Both the position numbers and the translations under genes were made by a program. From contig NZ_UXAU01000009.1 of the NCBI RefSeq assembly GCF_900609065.1, positions 1-64,000 on the forward strand: DNA of 64,000 nt, read 5' to 3'. Below, one piece after another: positions 35,108-44,078 of this stretch (its first letter is position 1; every line of letters starts with the position of its first letter). Below the pieces are notes generated by a model. That model saw nothing but the letters and a program-made list of their open reading frames with translations. It ran no database searches and was not told where the DNA came from. Source of the DNA: Arthrobacter ulcerisalmonis. GTDB lineage: Bacteria; Actinomycetota; Actinomycetes; Actinomycetales; Micrococcaceae.

Positions 35108-36685
35108 ATGACGGCAGGCGGGTCACACCTCGGGACTTCGGAGGACACGGCGGGCGCTCCTGCCGGTCCCTCTGTTCCCGTGAAGCGACGTGCCTACATC
35201 GCCACCCTTGAAGGCTTCGTGGGCGCGCTCATGATGTTTATCGGCTCGATTGGCACGGGCTGGATCGCCAATGGCTCGCCCATGATCCGCCAACCAGTGG
35301 TCATTGCCCTGCGCACCGAGGGTTGGGGTGTAACGGTGTCCACGGTGCTGCTCACCGTGGGGGCCATGCTGCTCATCCGCTCCTGGCTCCGACTTGGCCA
35401 GCGGTTGGGAGACTGGGGGAAATCGTCCCTGCGCCCCGTGGTGATCGCCATTTCTGCGTGGTCCCTCCCGCTGCTTTTCTGCGTGCCCGTGTTTTCCCGG
35501 GACGTGTACGCCTACACGGGCCAGGGCCGCCTGGTGATGGAAGGCCAGAACCCCTACACCGTGGGCATCTCAACCCTCAGCAACTGGTTCGCCCTGGGGG
35601 CAGACCCCGCGTGGGCGGAAAATCGGACCCCCTACGGCCCCTACTTCCTCTGGCTGGCCCGCGGCGTCGTGGGACTGACTGACGCCCAACCAGACATTTC
35701 GGTCCTCCTCTTCCGGCTGCTGGCCGGCGTCGGCGTTGTCCTCTGTGTCATCTACGTCCCCAAACTGGCCGAACTGCACGGCATCAACGGTGCCCGGGCG
35801 CTCTGGATCACCGTCGCCAACCCGCTGTTCCTGATCAGCTTCATCGCCAGCGCCCACAACGATGCCCTGATGGTTGGCCTGGCCGTAGCCGGCGTCTACT
35901 TCGCCGCCACCCGCCGGTACATCCTCGGCATCCTGCTGGTCACGGCCTCAATCGGCATCAAGCCCGTCACCCTTCTCCTGCTGCCCTTCATCGGGGTCAT
36001 GTGGGCCGGGCCAGCCGCCACCTGGCTCCGCAAATTCCTGATCTGGGGCGCCACCGCAGCCATCAGTTTCGGGACGCTGGCCCTGAGCGGCATCCCGTTC
36101 GGCCTGGGCATGGGCTGGACCTGGGCCATCCTCGACACCACCCCCGGCTACACCGGCTACTCACCCTCAGGATTCCTGGGCCAACAGGTGGAGTTCCTGG
36201 GTAACGTGCTGGGCCTGCCCGGCGGAACATTCGCGGACCTGCTCCGCACCGGCCTGAAGTACGCGGCGATCGGGCTGGTGATCCTGCTGATGTTCCGCGG
36301 CGACTACTCCCGCGCGGTGCGACGCATGGCCTTGGCGTTCACCGCCGTCGTCATGCTTTCCCCCATCATCCAGCCCTGGTACATCCTCTGGTTCCTGCCG
36401 TTCCTCGCGGTGACAGGCATCCGGAATGACTGGCAGATCAAATCGCTTTACGTGGCGGTGACCTTCTTTGTGGTCTTCGGCGCCCAAGACCAACTCTCCG
36501 TTTGGTCCTTCGTGGAACTTCCCATCGACGCCTCCTCCCTTGCCTTCGTTACAGCGCTCGCCTTCACGCTGTACCTCTTGTTCCTGGATGTGCACACCCG
36601 CACCCTGCTGATCGACGTCAAGCCGATCGATCTGGCCAAGCGGTCCTGGGTGTGGCTGCAGGGCCGGCGGGCCCAGCGCGGCTGA
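35108..36685 (+). CDS. Polyprenol-phosphomannose-dependent alpha-1,6-mannosyltransferase (MptB-like, GT-C)
   Basis: A 525-residue integral membrane GT-C enzyme. The extracytoplasmic loop after the first helices carries SRDVYAYTGQGRLVMEGQNP, the MptB signature with its acidic catalytic residue, followed by the N-R-T-P-Y-G-P motif (ENRTPYGPYFLW). About 12 membrane segments follow, with SPIIQPWYILWFLP near residue 420. MptA/MptB extend the alpha-1,6-mannan backbone of lipoarabinomannan or lipomannan in actinobacteria using polyprenyl-phosphate mannose. Arthrobacter-type bacteria make related lipomannans, so the role is plausible. Monocistronic. Confidence 0.85.
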   Translation: MTAGGSHLGTSEDTAGAPAGPSVPVKRRAYIATLEGFVGALMMFIGSIGTGWIANGSPMIRQPVVIALRTEGWGVTVSTVLLTVGAMLLIRSWLRLGQRLGDWGKSSLRPVVIAISAWSLPLLFCVPVFSRDVYAYTGQGRLVMEGQNPYTVGISTLSNWFALGADPAWAENRTPYGPYFLWLARGVVGLTDAQPDISVLLFRLLAGVGVVLCVIYVPKLAELHGINGARALWITVANPLFLISFIASAHNDALMVGLAVAGVYFAATRRYILGILLVTASIGIKPVTLLLLPFIGVMWAGPAATWLRKFLIWGATAAISFGTLALSGIPFGLGMGWTWAILDTTPGYTGYSPSGFLGQQVEFLGNVLGLPGGTFADLLRTGLKYAAIGLVILLMFRGDYSRAVRRMALAFTAVVMLSPIIQPWYILWFLPFLAVTGIRNDWQIKSLYVAVTFFVVFGAQDQLSVWSFVELPIDASSLAFVTALAFTLYLLFLDVHTRTLLIDVKPIDLAKRSWVWLQGRRAQRG

Positions 36686-36785
36686 CGGTCCGCCCGTTTC
36701 GCCCCGGCCGGTGAAGTCACTACAGTTTGGCTGAGGGGTATGTCCCTTTTTTGGCAGCAACAGCAGGACGCAGGAAGTTGGAACA

Positions 36786-39092
36786 ATGAAGTTCGGCAAG
36801 CAACCAGCACCCGTCGCGGACATCAATGAAGCCGATGTCTCCGTCCACAAACCCAAGACCGAGGCCGCCGGGGTCAAAGCCGTGATGGTGGCCCTGGAAC
36901 GTGCAGTAGCGCAGGCCGGCGTGGGTCGAACTGCCCAGTCGCTGCTGCGGATCAACCAGCGCGGCGGCTTCGATTGCCCTGGCTGCGCCTGGCCGGAGTC
37001 AGCCACCAAGCGCAAGGCCGCAGAATTTTGCGAGAACGGTGCCAAAGCCGTGGCGGAGGAAAACACGCTCCGTACAGTGGGAGCCGAGTTCTGGGCGCAA
37101 CACTCCATCGCTGACCTCTCGGACAAGACCGAGTATTGGCTGGGTAATCAGGGCCGCCTCAGCGAACCCATGGTGATTCGCGACGGCGACACTCACTACT
37201 CGCCCATCTCCTGGGCGGCTGCATTCGACCTCATCGGTGAGCACCTCCGCGCGTCAACGCCGGACCGGTCCGTGTTCTACACCTCGGGCCGAACGGCCAA
37301 CGAGACCGCGTTCATGTACCAGCTTTTCGCCCGCGCGGTAGGCACCAACAACCTGCCCGACTGTTCCAACATGTGCCATGAGTCCTCCGGTTCGGCACTG
37401 AACCCCACCATTGGCATCGGCAAGGGCACGGTGTCGTTGGAGGACATCCATGATGCCGAACTGATTTTCGTGGTGGGTCAGAACCCCGGCACCAACCACC
37501 CCCGAATGCTTTCGGCACTCAAAGAGTGCAAGGACAAGGGCGGGAAGATCGTGGCCGTCAATCCGTTGCCGGAAGCCGGGCTGTTCAACTTCAAGGACCC
37601 GCAGACGGTCTCCGGGGTTGTGGGTGGCGGCACGCCGCTCGCCGACGAATACCTGCAGATCAAGGTGGGCGGTGACCTCGCCCTGTTCCAGGCCCTCGGC
37701 CACCTGCTGCTGGTGGAGGAACAGCGCAACCCGGGGACCGTCGTCGACCGTTCCTTTGTTGACGCCCAGACCGACGGTTTTGACGCCTACCAAACCGCCC
37801 GCCGGGACGTGGACTGGGCCGAAACCGAAAAGGCCACCGGGCTGGCCCGGCAGCAGATCGAGGACGTGGCCAGCATGCTGGTGGCGTCCAAGGCGACCAT
37901 TTTCTGCTGGGCGCTCGGCGTAACCCAGCAACCCCACTCGGTGGACACCATCAAGGAAATGGTCAACGTCCTGCTGCTCCAAGGCAACTTCGGCAAGCCC
38001 GGCGCTGGTGCCTGCCCCGTCCGCGGCCATTCGAACGTCCAAGGCGACCGGACCATGGGCATCTGGGAAAAGCCCAAAGAACCACTGCTGACAGCGCTGG
38101 ACACGGAGTTCGGCATCGAATCCCCGCGGCGCCACGGCTACGACTCGGTAGAAGCCGTGGAAGCCTTCGCCCGCGATGAGGTGGATGTCTTCGTGTCCAT
38201 GGGCGGCAACTTCTCGCTCGCCTGCTCAGACACGGCGGCCCTGGAAGCTGGCATGCAGCGGATCGGGCTGACCGTGCACATTTCCACGAAACCCAACCGT
38301 TCGCATGTGGTTCACGGCCGGACGTCCCTGATCCTGCCCACCCTTGGCCGGACGGACAAGGACGACAAGCACCCCAAAGGCGCCCAGTTCCTGTCTGTGG
38401 AAGACTCCATGTCCGTGGTGCACTCGACCCAGGGCCGGCTGCAGCCCGTCTCGGAGCACCTGCTGGCCGAACCGGTGATCGTGGCGCGGATGGCGGAAGC
38501 TACTTTTGGGCCTGAGCATCCGGTGGATTGGCGCGGCATGGCCGAGGACTACGACGTCATCCGGGACCACATCGCGCGGGTGCTGCCCGGGTTCGAGGAC
38601 TTCAACGCCCGGGTCCGGACCAGGAACGGGTTCGTCCTGCCCAACCCGCCACGGGACACCCGATCGTTCGCCACGGACATCGGCCGCGGACGTTTCACCG
38701 TCAGCCCGTTGGAGTACCTCAGCCCGCCCGCCGGGCACCTGGTGCTGCAGACCATCCGCAGCCACGACCAGTACAACACCACGTTCTACGGCCTGGACGA
38801 CAGGTACCGGGGCATCTCCGGTGGCCGCCGGGTCATCATGGTGCACCCGGAAGACCTGGCTGAACTGGGCTTCAAGGACAGGGATCTGGTGGACGTCATC
38901 AGCACGTTCCGCGGCCAGGATCGGCACGCAGACAAGTTCCTGCTGGTGGCCTACCCCACGGCGAAGGGCTGCGCCGCCGCATACTTCCCCGAAGCCAACG
39001 CCCTGGTCCACAAGGAAAACGTGGCCAGAGAATCCAACACTCCAGGCTTCAAAGCGATGTTTGTCCGCTTCGTCCCGCACGTGGAAGCCTAG
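36786..39092 (+). CDS. FdhF/YdeP-family molybdopterin oxidoreductase
   Basis: A 768-residue molybdopterin enzyme of the formate-dehydrogenase-H superfamily, in the YdeP branch. The N-terminal Fe-S region has C64-PG-C67 and another Cys in FCENGAKA. The molybdenum ligand position, selenocysteine in FdhF, is Cys197 in SNMCHESSG, followed by the conserved His. MGD-binding stretches are GQNPGTNHPRM and CPVRGHSNVQGDRTMGIWE; the C-terminal domain has RSHDQYNTTFYGLDDRYRG. Members are annotated as formate dehydrogenases or acid-resistance proteins, but reactions are mostly untested. No electron-transfer subunit or fdhD is adjacent, so the partner is unknown. Confidence 0.85.
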   Translation: MKFGKQPAPVADINEADVSVHKPKTEAAGVKAVMVALERAVAQAGVGRTAQSLLRINQRGGFDCPGCAWPESATKRKAAEFCENGAKAVAEENTLRTVGAEFWAQHSIADLSDKTEYWLGNQGRLSEPMVIRDGDTHYSPISWAAAFDLIGEHLRASTPDRSVFYTSGRTANETAFMYQLFARAVGTNNLPDCSNMCHESSGSALNPTIGIGKGTVSLEDIHDAELIFVVGQNPGTNHPRMLSALKECKDKGGKIVAVNPLPEAGLFNFKDPQTVSGVVGGGTPLADEYLQIKVGGDLALFQALGHLLLVEEQRNPGTVVDRSFVDAQTDGFDAYQTARRDVDWAETEKATGLARQQIEDVASMLVASKATIFCWALGVTQQPHSVDTIKEMVNVLLLQGNFGKPGAGACPVRGHSNVQGDRTMGIWEKPKEPLLTALDTEFGIESPRRHGYDSVEAVEAFARDEVDVFVSMGGNFSLACSDTAALEAGMQRIGLTVHISTKPNRSHVVHGRTSLILPTLGRTDKDDKHPKGAQFLSVEDSMSVVHSTQGRLQPVSEHLLAEPVIVARMAEATFGPEHPVDWRGMAEDYDVIRDHIARVLPGFEDFNARVRTRNGFVLPNPPRDTRSFATDIGRGRFTVSPLEYLSPPAGHLVLQTIRSHDQYNTTFYGLDDRYRGISGGRRVIMVHPEDLAELGFKDRDLVDVISTFRGQDRHADKFLLVAYPTAKGCAAAYFPEANALVHKENVARESNTPGFKAMFVRFVPHVEA

Positions 39093-39141
39093 CTGTGCAC
39101 AGCTGGCCTGGTCAGAGCCTGCGGGCTGGTCAGCCGGTTGG

Positions 39142-40374
39142 CTAAGCGCCCGCTGGCACTTGGCTTGGTTTCCGGCCGAGCTCCGCTGTGCGCCGCACCG
39201 ACCACCAGAGCAGCACCACCAGGAGCACGTTGCGGGTGGTGAGGATCGCTGCCATCACGGGATGCGCATGGATGAGCGGGGTGTAGAACAACGGGTAAAT
39301 CACAAACGTGGTGATGGCGATGCCCATCAGCAGCGCTGCGGGCACCTTCCAACGATCCCAGTCGTGGGTAAGGCCGGCAATGATCACCGGAGCCAGCCAG
39401 ATGATGAACTGCGGTGAACCCACCTTGTTGAACACGATGAAGGCGGTGACCATCATGAGCGCGCCCTCGAGGAAGAGTTCCTCACGCTCGGCGCCACGGT
39501 TCAGCGCTCGGACCAGGAGCACGGCGGCGGCCACAGCGGCGAGGATGAGGAGCGGCTGCATCAGGAAAGCGGCCACACTGGCGCCCGGACCATATACTTC
39601 GGTGGAGTTGATGGCGGTGTTGTCAGCCATCTTTGACCCAGCGATGTTGAAGACGCTGAGCCAGACCCAAGGCGTGGAAAACGTCGCCTCCAGTTGCATG
39701 CCCCGCTCGCCCTGATTGGTGAGAAAGTCCATGATGTGCGGCAGCCCGCCGGATAGCCACGTGCCCACAGCCACCACCGCAGTGACTGCCACGCCGGACA
39801 GCAGGACCTGGACGCGCTTGCGGCTGGCGATCACGATCGGCACTAATACAGCGGCCGGCCACACCTTGATCCAGGTGGCAACGCTGAGCAGGACGCCCGC
39901 CACAACCGGCCGTTGCGCCGCGTAGAGCAGCGCAATCAGGACGATCGGTGCTGTGATGCCCTCCACCCGCGCGAAGCTGAGGTACCCCATGAACACCGTA
40001 AAGAAAAGCCACCACCACGCCGGCGCAATGCCAGTGACGCGCCGCGATCCGCGCGTCAAGAACAGCAGCCCCACCGCATTCAGCGCCGTGATGATCAGCG
40101 TCCAGACCAGCAGGTACAGCCCTGGACCGGCAATGTTCGCAAGAAAGATGGGGATCTGCGCCAACACCGGGTACACCCACGGGCTGATCTTCCCGTCCAG
40201 ATCGGCTGGGTTGTAGCCGTCCATGGCCCACTGCCGGTACTGCTCGGTATCGCTGAAGGTCCCACCGTTGAGGAAGAAGGACGCCATCCAACCCAAGAAG
40301 TAAAGATGGACGACGGCGAATCCCCACCACACGCTGGCGGGTGTGGCGAACCAGGCAATCGCCTTGGCCGGCAA
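39142..40374 (-). CDS. GT87-family (DUF2029) membrane mannosyltransferase-like protein, copy 1
   Basis: A 410-residue polytopic protein of about 10 membrane helices in the GT-C/GT87 group. Features shared with its neighbour copy are TFSDTEQYRQWAMDGYNP (acidic loop after helix 1), SPWVYPVLAQIPI, GYLSFARVEGITAPIVL, WIKVWPAAVL, QLEATFSTPWVWLSVFN and FNKVGSPQFIIWLAP. The WIKVWPAA and STPWVW motifs are typical of PimE/DUF2029 enzymes that use polyprenyl-phosphate sugars. The start is uncertain: a TTG at 40374 is the first in-frame start and has no strong ribosome site. It follows copy 2 by 49 bp on the same strand. Confidence 0.78.
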   Translation of the reverse strand: MPAKAIAWFATPASVWWGFAVVHLYFLGWMASFFLNGGTFSDTEQYRQWAMDGYNPADLDGKISPWVYPVLAQIPIFLANIAGPGLYLLVWTLIITALNAVGLLFLTRGSRRVTGIAPAWWWLFFTVFMGYLSFARVEGITAPIVLIALLYAAQRPVVAGVLLSVATWIKVWPAAVLVPIVIASRKRVQVLLSGVAVTAVVAVGTWLSGGLPHIMDFLTNQGERGMQLEATFSTPWVWLSVFNIAGSKMADNTAINSTEVYGPGASVAAFLMQPLLILAAVAAAVLLVRALNRGAEREELFLEGALMMVTAFIVFNKVGSPQFIIWLAPVIIAGLTHDWDRWKVPAALLMGIAITTFVIYPLFYTPLIHAHPVMAAILTTRNVLLVVLLWWSVRRTAELGRKPSQVPAGA

Positions 40375-40423
40375 GAATTTCGCGCGGGCGCTTACCAGGC
40401 GGTCAAAGAAGCGGGTAGGAATG

Positions 40424-41755
40424 TCAGCTCTCCTTGAACGCAGGAGTACCTGCCGGGGCTTTACGGCCCAGCAGGTACAGCCGCCGCACGCTCCACAGGA
40501 ACAGGACCACCAGGAGGACGTTGCGGATGCTCAACACCAGGGCCATCCACGGGTTGTTGTGGCTGAGCGCATCGTAAAACAGCGGGTAGATGAAGAAGGT
40601 AGCAACGGCAATGGCGATTAGCATGGTGGCCGGCACCCGCCATTCCCGCCAGCTGTGTGCCAGGCCAACGGCCACGGCTGGTGCGAGCCACACCATGAAC
40701 TGCGGGGATCCCACTTTGTTGAAGACAACAAAGGCGCTGGCAAGGCTGAGGGCACCGGCGAGAAGCAACTCTGTTCGGTCCACGCCGCCACTGATCTTGC
40801 CGTTGTGCAGGGCCCAGAACGTCAGGCCGGCCACTACCAGCGCAGCGACGATCAGCAGCGGCTGCATCAGCACAGACATTACTGCTGTCCCGGGACCGTC
40901 CACCTGCATGGAGTTGATATCGGTGTTCATGTACATCCGCGAGCCGTCCACGTTGAGGACGGACAGCCAAAGCCACGGCGTGGTGAAGGTGGCCTCAAGC
41001 TGCATGCCGCGGTCACCCTGCTGGGTGAGGAAGTTCAGCAACTTGGGGACGCTGCCCACTGAAGCCGCCAGCGCAACCACCACGGCCGACGTCGAAATTC
41101 CAGCAAGGACCACCAGGACCCGGTTCTTGACCACGGCAAATAGCGCCAGCATGACGGCGGCGGGCCAAACCTTAACCCAGGTTCCCACGGCGAGCAGGAT
41201 CGAGGCGATGAACGGCCGGCCGACGCCATAGGAGAGCGCTACCAGGACCAGCGGAGCCGTGAGGCCGTCCACGCGGGCGAAGCCCAGCCAGCCGAGGAGC
41301 AGCGTGAAGACCAGCCACCACCACGCCGCAGGAATTGCCTGGGCATCGCGGCCCCGGTTCGTGAGCTTCAGCAACGCCCACCCGTTGAGGAGCGTGGTCA
41401 TGAGCACCCACAAGAAGAAGAAAGGGCCAGGCCCCGCTACCCCTGCAATTGCCATGGGAATGAGCGCCAAGATGGGGTACACCCAGGGGCTGGGGCCGCC
41501 GGTGAGGTTGGCCTCGTCGAACCCGGCCAGCGCCCATTCGCGGTAGATGAAGGTGTCGCTGAACGCTTCACCGCGCGATGACAGGATGGCCGCAAAAATG
41601 AGGAAGCCGAGGTGGACCACAATGAAGCCGGTCAAGAGGCCACGCGGGGTGTTCAAGGCTGCGCGTGCGCCGGACGGTATCACCACGTTACGGATCCGGG
41701 TCAGAGTGCCGAAGAAGTCGGTAGAAATGGCGGAGTCCTTGTCGTCATGCACCAT
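40424..41755 (-). CDS. GT87-family (DUF2029) membrane mannosyltransferase-like protein, copy 2
   Basis: A paralogue of the downstream gene, with aligned motifs in the same order: AFSDTFIYREWALAGFD, SPWVYPILALIPM, GWLGFARVDGLTAPLVL, WVKVWPAAVM, QLEATFTTPWLWLSVLN, FNKVGSPQFMVWLAP. This is clear evidence for tandem duplication followed by divergence. It carries an extra N-terminal cytosolic stretch of about 35 residues before the first helix. The start is uncertain between ATG 41755 (443 residues) and GTG 41767 (447). With the MptB-like gene it suggests a small envelope-mannan locus, interrupted by the molybdoenzyme gene (inference). Confidence 0.78.
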   Translation of the reverse strand: MVHDDKDSAISTDFFGTLTRIRNVVIPSGARAALNTPRGLLTGFIVVHLGFLIFAAILSSRGEAFSDTFIYREWALAGFDEANLTGGPSPWVYPILALIPMAIAGVAGPGPFFFLWVLMTTLLNGWALLKLTNRGRDAQAIPAAWWWLVFTLLLGWLGFARVDGLTAPLVLVALSYGVGRPFIASILLAVGTWVKVWPAAVMLALFAVVKNRVLVVLAGISTSAVVVALAASVGSVPKLLNFLTQQGDRGMQLEATFTTPWLWLSVLNVDGSRMYMNTDINSMQVDGPGTAVMSVLMQPLLIVAALVVAGLTFWALHNGKISGGVDRTELLLAGALSLASAFVVFNKVGSPQFMVWLAPAVAVGLAHSWREWRVPATMLIAIAVATFFIYPLFYDALSHNNPWMALVLSIRNVLLVVLFLWSVRRLYLLGRKAPAGTPAFKES

Positions 41756-41910
41756 CGGCTGCGGCACAGGCGAGGAGCACTGGCGGTTGCGGGCGCGTTG
41801 AAGCTGCTCGGGAGCAGCATCCGTTCACTCCCAGTCTAATTGACGGGTCCCGGTGGGCCGCTATTTGGCTGGCTTCCGGTATAGCTGATGGTCCATCCCT
41901 CGAATTTAAG

Positions 41911-41939
41911 TTGCTCCCTGTGCGGAGATGGGCGATTAT
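41911..41939 (+). promoter_or_regulatory. Probable promoter of the 68-residue protein gene
   Basis: TTGCTC (41911-41916) and GATTAT (41934-41939) are 17 bp apart. A short stem follows in the presumed leader: GGCGCC (41946-41951) with GGTGCC (41957-41962), one G-T pair. Assigned by eye only. Confidence 0.4.
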
Positions 41940-42023
41940 GTTGTGGGCGCCTCACAGGTGCCTACGCGCCGGCTTGGGGGAGCGGATTGGCGCAAACCCC
42001 AGTTGCCAAACAAAAGGTTTCCC

Positions 42024-42230
42024 ATGACTGCCTTCCCCATCACGTTGAACGTCTCCGACCGCCAGAGCATGGACACGGAAATCGAGGCCGCGGTCAACGC
42101 CGCCAAAGTCCACGCGCTGACCGAGAAGACACACGGAATCCTGGTCACGCGGATTGGCGCCGACACGTTCACCGTTGCGCTGAGCGACACCGTCCCCTTC
42201 GGTCTGACCCGGGAACAGCAGGCCTGGTAG
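42024..42230 (+). CDS. Small conserved-looking protein, 68 residues, function unknown
   Basis: A short acidic soluble protein beginning MTAFPITLNVSDRQSMDTEI and ending GLTREQQAW. The predicted pattern is strand, helix (TEIEAAVNAAKVHALTE), strand (HGILVTRI), strand (TFTVALSD), a compact alpha/beta fold with no cysteines, signal peptide or membrane helix. AAAAGG lies upstream of the ATG at 42024. The frame is also open back to 41928, but that part looks like leader. A plausible promoter lies about 85 bp upstream, so it looks like a stand-alone expressed gene. I do not recognise a family with confidence. Confidence 0.65.
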   Translation: MTAFPITLNVSDRQSMDTEIEAAVNAAKVHALTEKTHGILVTRIGADTFTVALSDTVPFGLTREQQAW

Positions 42231-42253
42231 GTTCTTCTCGCTCTGTTCCCAAT

Positions 42254-42328
42254 CTGGCCCAGTTTTGGGGCCTCGGCCCGCGTGGGAGCCCCTGATGTGC
42301 AGGGCTGCGTCGGTGATAACTGGGCCAG
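42254..42328. repeat. Long-armed inverted repeat after the small gene
   Basis: CTGGCCCAGTT (42254-42264) and AACTGGGCCAG (42318-42328) are perfect 11-bp inverted repeats around 53 bases. A shorter nested stem, GGCCC with GGGCC, can form at the left arm. It lies between the small plus-strand gene and the convergent MOSC gene, so it may work as a terminator, but the large loop is unusual for that. Confidence 0.5.
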
Positions 42329-42357
42329 TTTGGCCGGACGGGGCTTCGGGGCGGCGG

Positions 42358-42930
42358 CTAAGGCAGCCGACTGGGCCTCAGCACGTGCGCTACCCCGGCC
42401 TGACGGGGTTCCAACGGCACGGGACTGACCAGAACGGCAGGTCCCCGATGCAGTGTGCCGTCCGAGCGCACGCGGCAGCGGATCCCACCCCTGCCCCGCA
42501 TAGCAGCGTGTGCTCCGGGCGCCAGCATTCGGTCCATCCATGCGCATGGGTGCGCTGGCCTGCCGCCGTGGAACTCCACCACCGACCCGCCGGATTCCAC
42601 AGCGAAGTCCTGGCCCAACAGGGGCGCAAGCTCAGCGCCCCGAAGCACCACGTTCCGCCGAGGGAGCAACGGATCGAAGGGAGCCACACCGAGCTCCGAC
42701 GCCATCGCCTCCAACGCCTCGACCGACATTAGGGTCACAGCCGCATCCATGTGGGCGGCTTTGCCATAGAACCGATCGCCCACAATGCCCTTCCTAGTCA
42801 CCACCTCTGCCATCGCGGCGTCGATAGTCACAACGTCCGCGGCGCCGTCACGTGCTCGGCCAAAATAGGCGTGCGCTGGGGAGACCAGAAGGTGCAGGAT
42901 CTCGATGTCATAGCGATATTTGTCGGCCAT
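42358..42930 (-). CDS. MOSC-domain protein
   Basis: 190 residues. The MOSC fold is indicated by VTRKGIVGDRFYGKAAHMDAAVTLMSVEALE (the GxxGD start of the domain), PLLPRRNVVLRGAELAPLLGQDF, and the conserved cysteine region HPCAWMDRML near residue 135. These are split in reading but contiguous. MOSC proteins bind or transfer sulfur associated with molybdenum cofactor; this short stand-alone type (YiiM-like size) is often linked to detoxification of N-hydroxylated compounds or has unknown role. The start is the ATG at 42930; the longer frame overlaps the divergent promoter. Confidence 0.8.
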   Translation of the reverse strand: MADKYRYDIEILHLLVSPAHAYFGRARDGAADVVTIDAAMAEVVTRKGIVGDRFYGKAAHMDAAVTLMSVEALEAMASELGVAPFDPLLPRRNVVLRGAELAPLLGQDFAVESGGSVVEFHGGRPAHPCAWMDRMLAPGAHAAMRGRGGIRCRVRSDGTLHRGPAVLVSPVPLEPRQAGVAHVLRPSRLP

Positions 42931-43003
42931 GCCCCCCAGCGTAAGGCAGTGCGGACCGCGCCCCGGTGGTGAAAAGTATCTCCATGATGGAAAGATCTTT
43001 AGC

Positions 43004-43981
43004 ATGAGCTCTCCACAGCGGCCACCCGCCAGCACCACGAACCGCCGCCCCCTCCTCTACTGGGCGTCGCTCATCTGCGTCGCAGCCCTCATCTTGATCC
43101 CGGCCTGGATGCTGGCCGGGAACCCTGCGGTGCTGGGCGGGCACCCGCTGTTGCCGGCGCTGTTGGTGGTGGCCGCCGTCGTCGGCCTGCTCTGGGGTGT
43201 GTTGTTGTGGCGACGACGACGGCGGCGCGCAGCACCGCAGCGGTCCACGCTTCGGTCTGTTGGGGCCTGGGTGGGCCGGGTGGCCGTCCTGGGGCTGGTG
43301 GCCGTGCTGGCGTGGCTCAACCCCTTCGCGTACCAACCGGGGAGCAGGGCCGAAGCCGGACCCAAATCCGACTATGTCGTCACCGAAACGCCCACCGCCA
43401 TCACCATGGTCCCGGACGGTAAACCGGCCGCCAGGGGGCTCATTTTCTATCCCGGCGCCCGCGTGGATGCCAAGGCCTACCAGGACATCTTGGCGCCCGT
43501 GGTGGGAGCTGGTCTCCTGGTGGTAATCCTCAAGGAACCGCTGGGGCTGAGCTTGTTGGACGGAAACCAGGCCGAGTCCGCTATTGCCGACAACCCAGAC
43601 ATCACCACCTGGACGGTGGGCGGCCACTCCCTCGGTGGGGTGAGCGCATCCTCCTTCGCGCAGGATAACGCCGAGGTGAAGGGCCTCCTGCTCTACGGTT
43701 CCTACCCCCTCGACTCACTGCGCGGCCGGCCGAACCTGGCGGCACTGTCCGTCTCCGGTAGCGCAGACGGCCTCAGCACACCGGAAAAAATCGATGCCTC
43801 CCGTGAACTGCTGCCCGCCGATACCGACTACGTGACCATCGAGGGCGGCGTGCACGCCTTCTTCGGGAACTACGGTCCGCAACCGGGCGACGGCGAACCA
43901 GGCATCAGCATGGACGCCGCCCAGGAGCAGATCTCCGCAGCCACGGTGGAGTTCCTGCAAAAGGTCGGGTCGGCCGGCTGA
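43004..43981 (+). CDS. Membrane-anchored alpha/beta-hydrolase (PF12695-like)
   Basis: 325 residues. Three N-terminal membrane helices (about 18-40, 48-68 and 85-105) are separated by an Arg-rich cytosolic loop (WRRRRRRAAPQR). An extracytoplasmic alpha/beta-hydrolase domain follows, with GLIFYPGARVDAKAY, nucleophile elbow GGHSLGGVSA (Ser about 210) and a likely catalytic His in GGVHAFFGNYG. The ATG at 43004 is preferred over the in-frame start at 42920, which would overlap the MOSC gene. The outward-facing hydrolase suggests action on envelope lipids or external esters (inference). Confidence 0.78.
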   Translation: MSSPQRPPASTTNRRPLLYWASLICVAALILIPAWMLAGNPAVLGGHPLLPALLVVAAVVGLLWGVLLWRRRRRRAAPQRSTLRSVGAWVGRVAVLGLVAVLAWLNPFAYQPGSRAEAGPKSDYVVTETPTAITMVPDGKPAARGLIFYPGARVDAKAYQDILAPVVGAGLLVVILKEPLGLSLLDGNQAESAIADNPDITTWTVGGHSLGGVSASSFAQDNAEVKGLLLYGSYPLDSLRGRPNLAALSVSGSADGLSTPEKIDASRELLPADTDYVTIEGGVHAFFGNYGPQPGDGEPGISMDAAQEQISAATVEFLQKVGSAG

Positions 43982-44001
43982 GCGGACGCGGCCGCACGGA
44001 A

Positions 44002-44059
44002 CCTAAGCTTGTTTGCAGCTCAGAGCCTTGAAGCTTAGGTTCAGCGGACAAGCTTAGGA
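44002..44059. repeat. 58-bp nested palindromic repeat, copy A
   Basis: Outer arms CCTAAGCTTGTTTGC and GCGGACAAGCTTAGG pair over 15 bp with two G-T pairs. Inside is a second stem, AGCT (44017-44020) with AGCT (44032-44035), and the conserved core GCCTTGAAG. It lies between the convergent ends of the hydrolase and UvrA-like genes. By my count 45 of 58 positions match copy B at 51041-51098, with no length difference. Confidence 0.8.
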
Positions 44060-44078
44060 GTGGAGCCAGTACGCTCGG

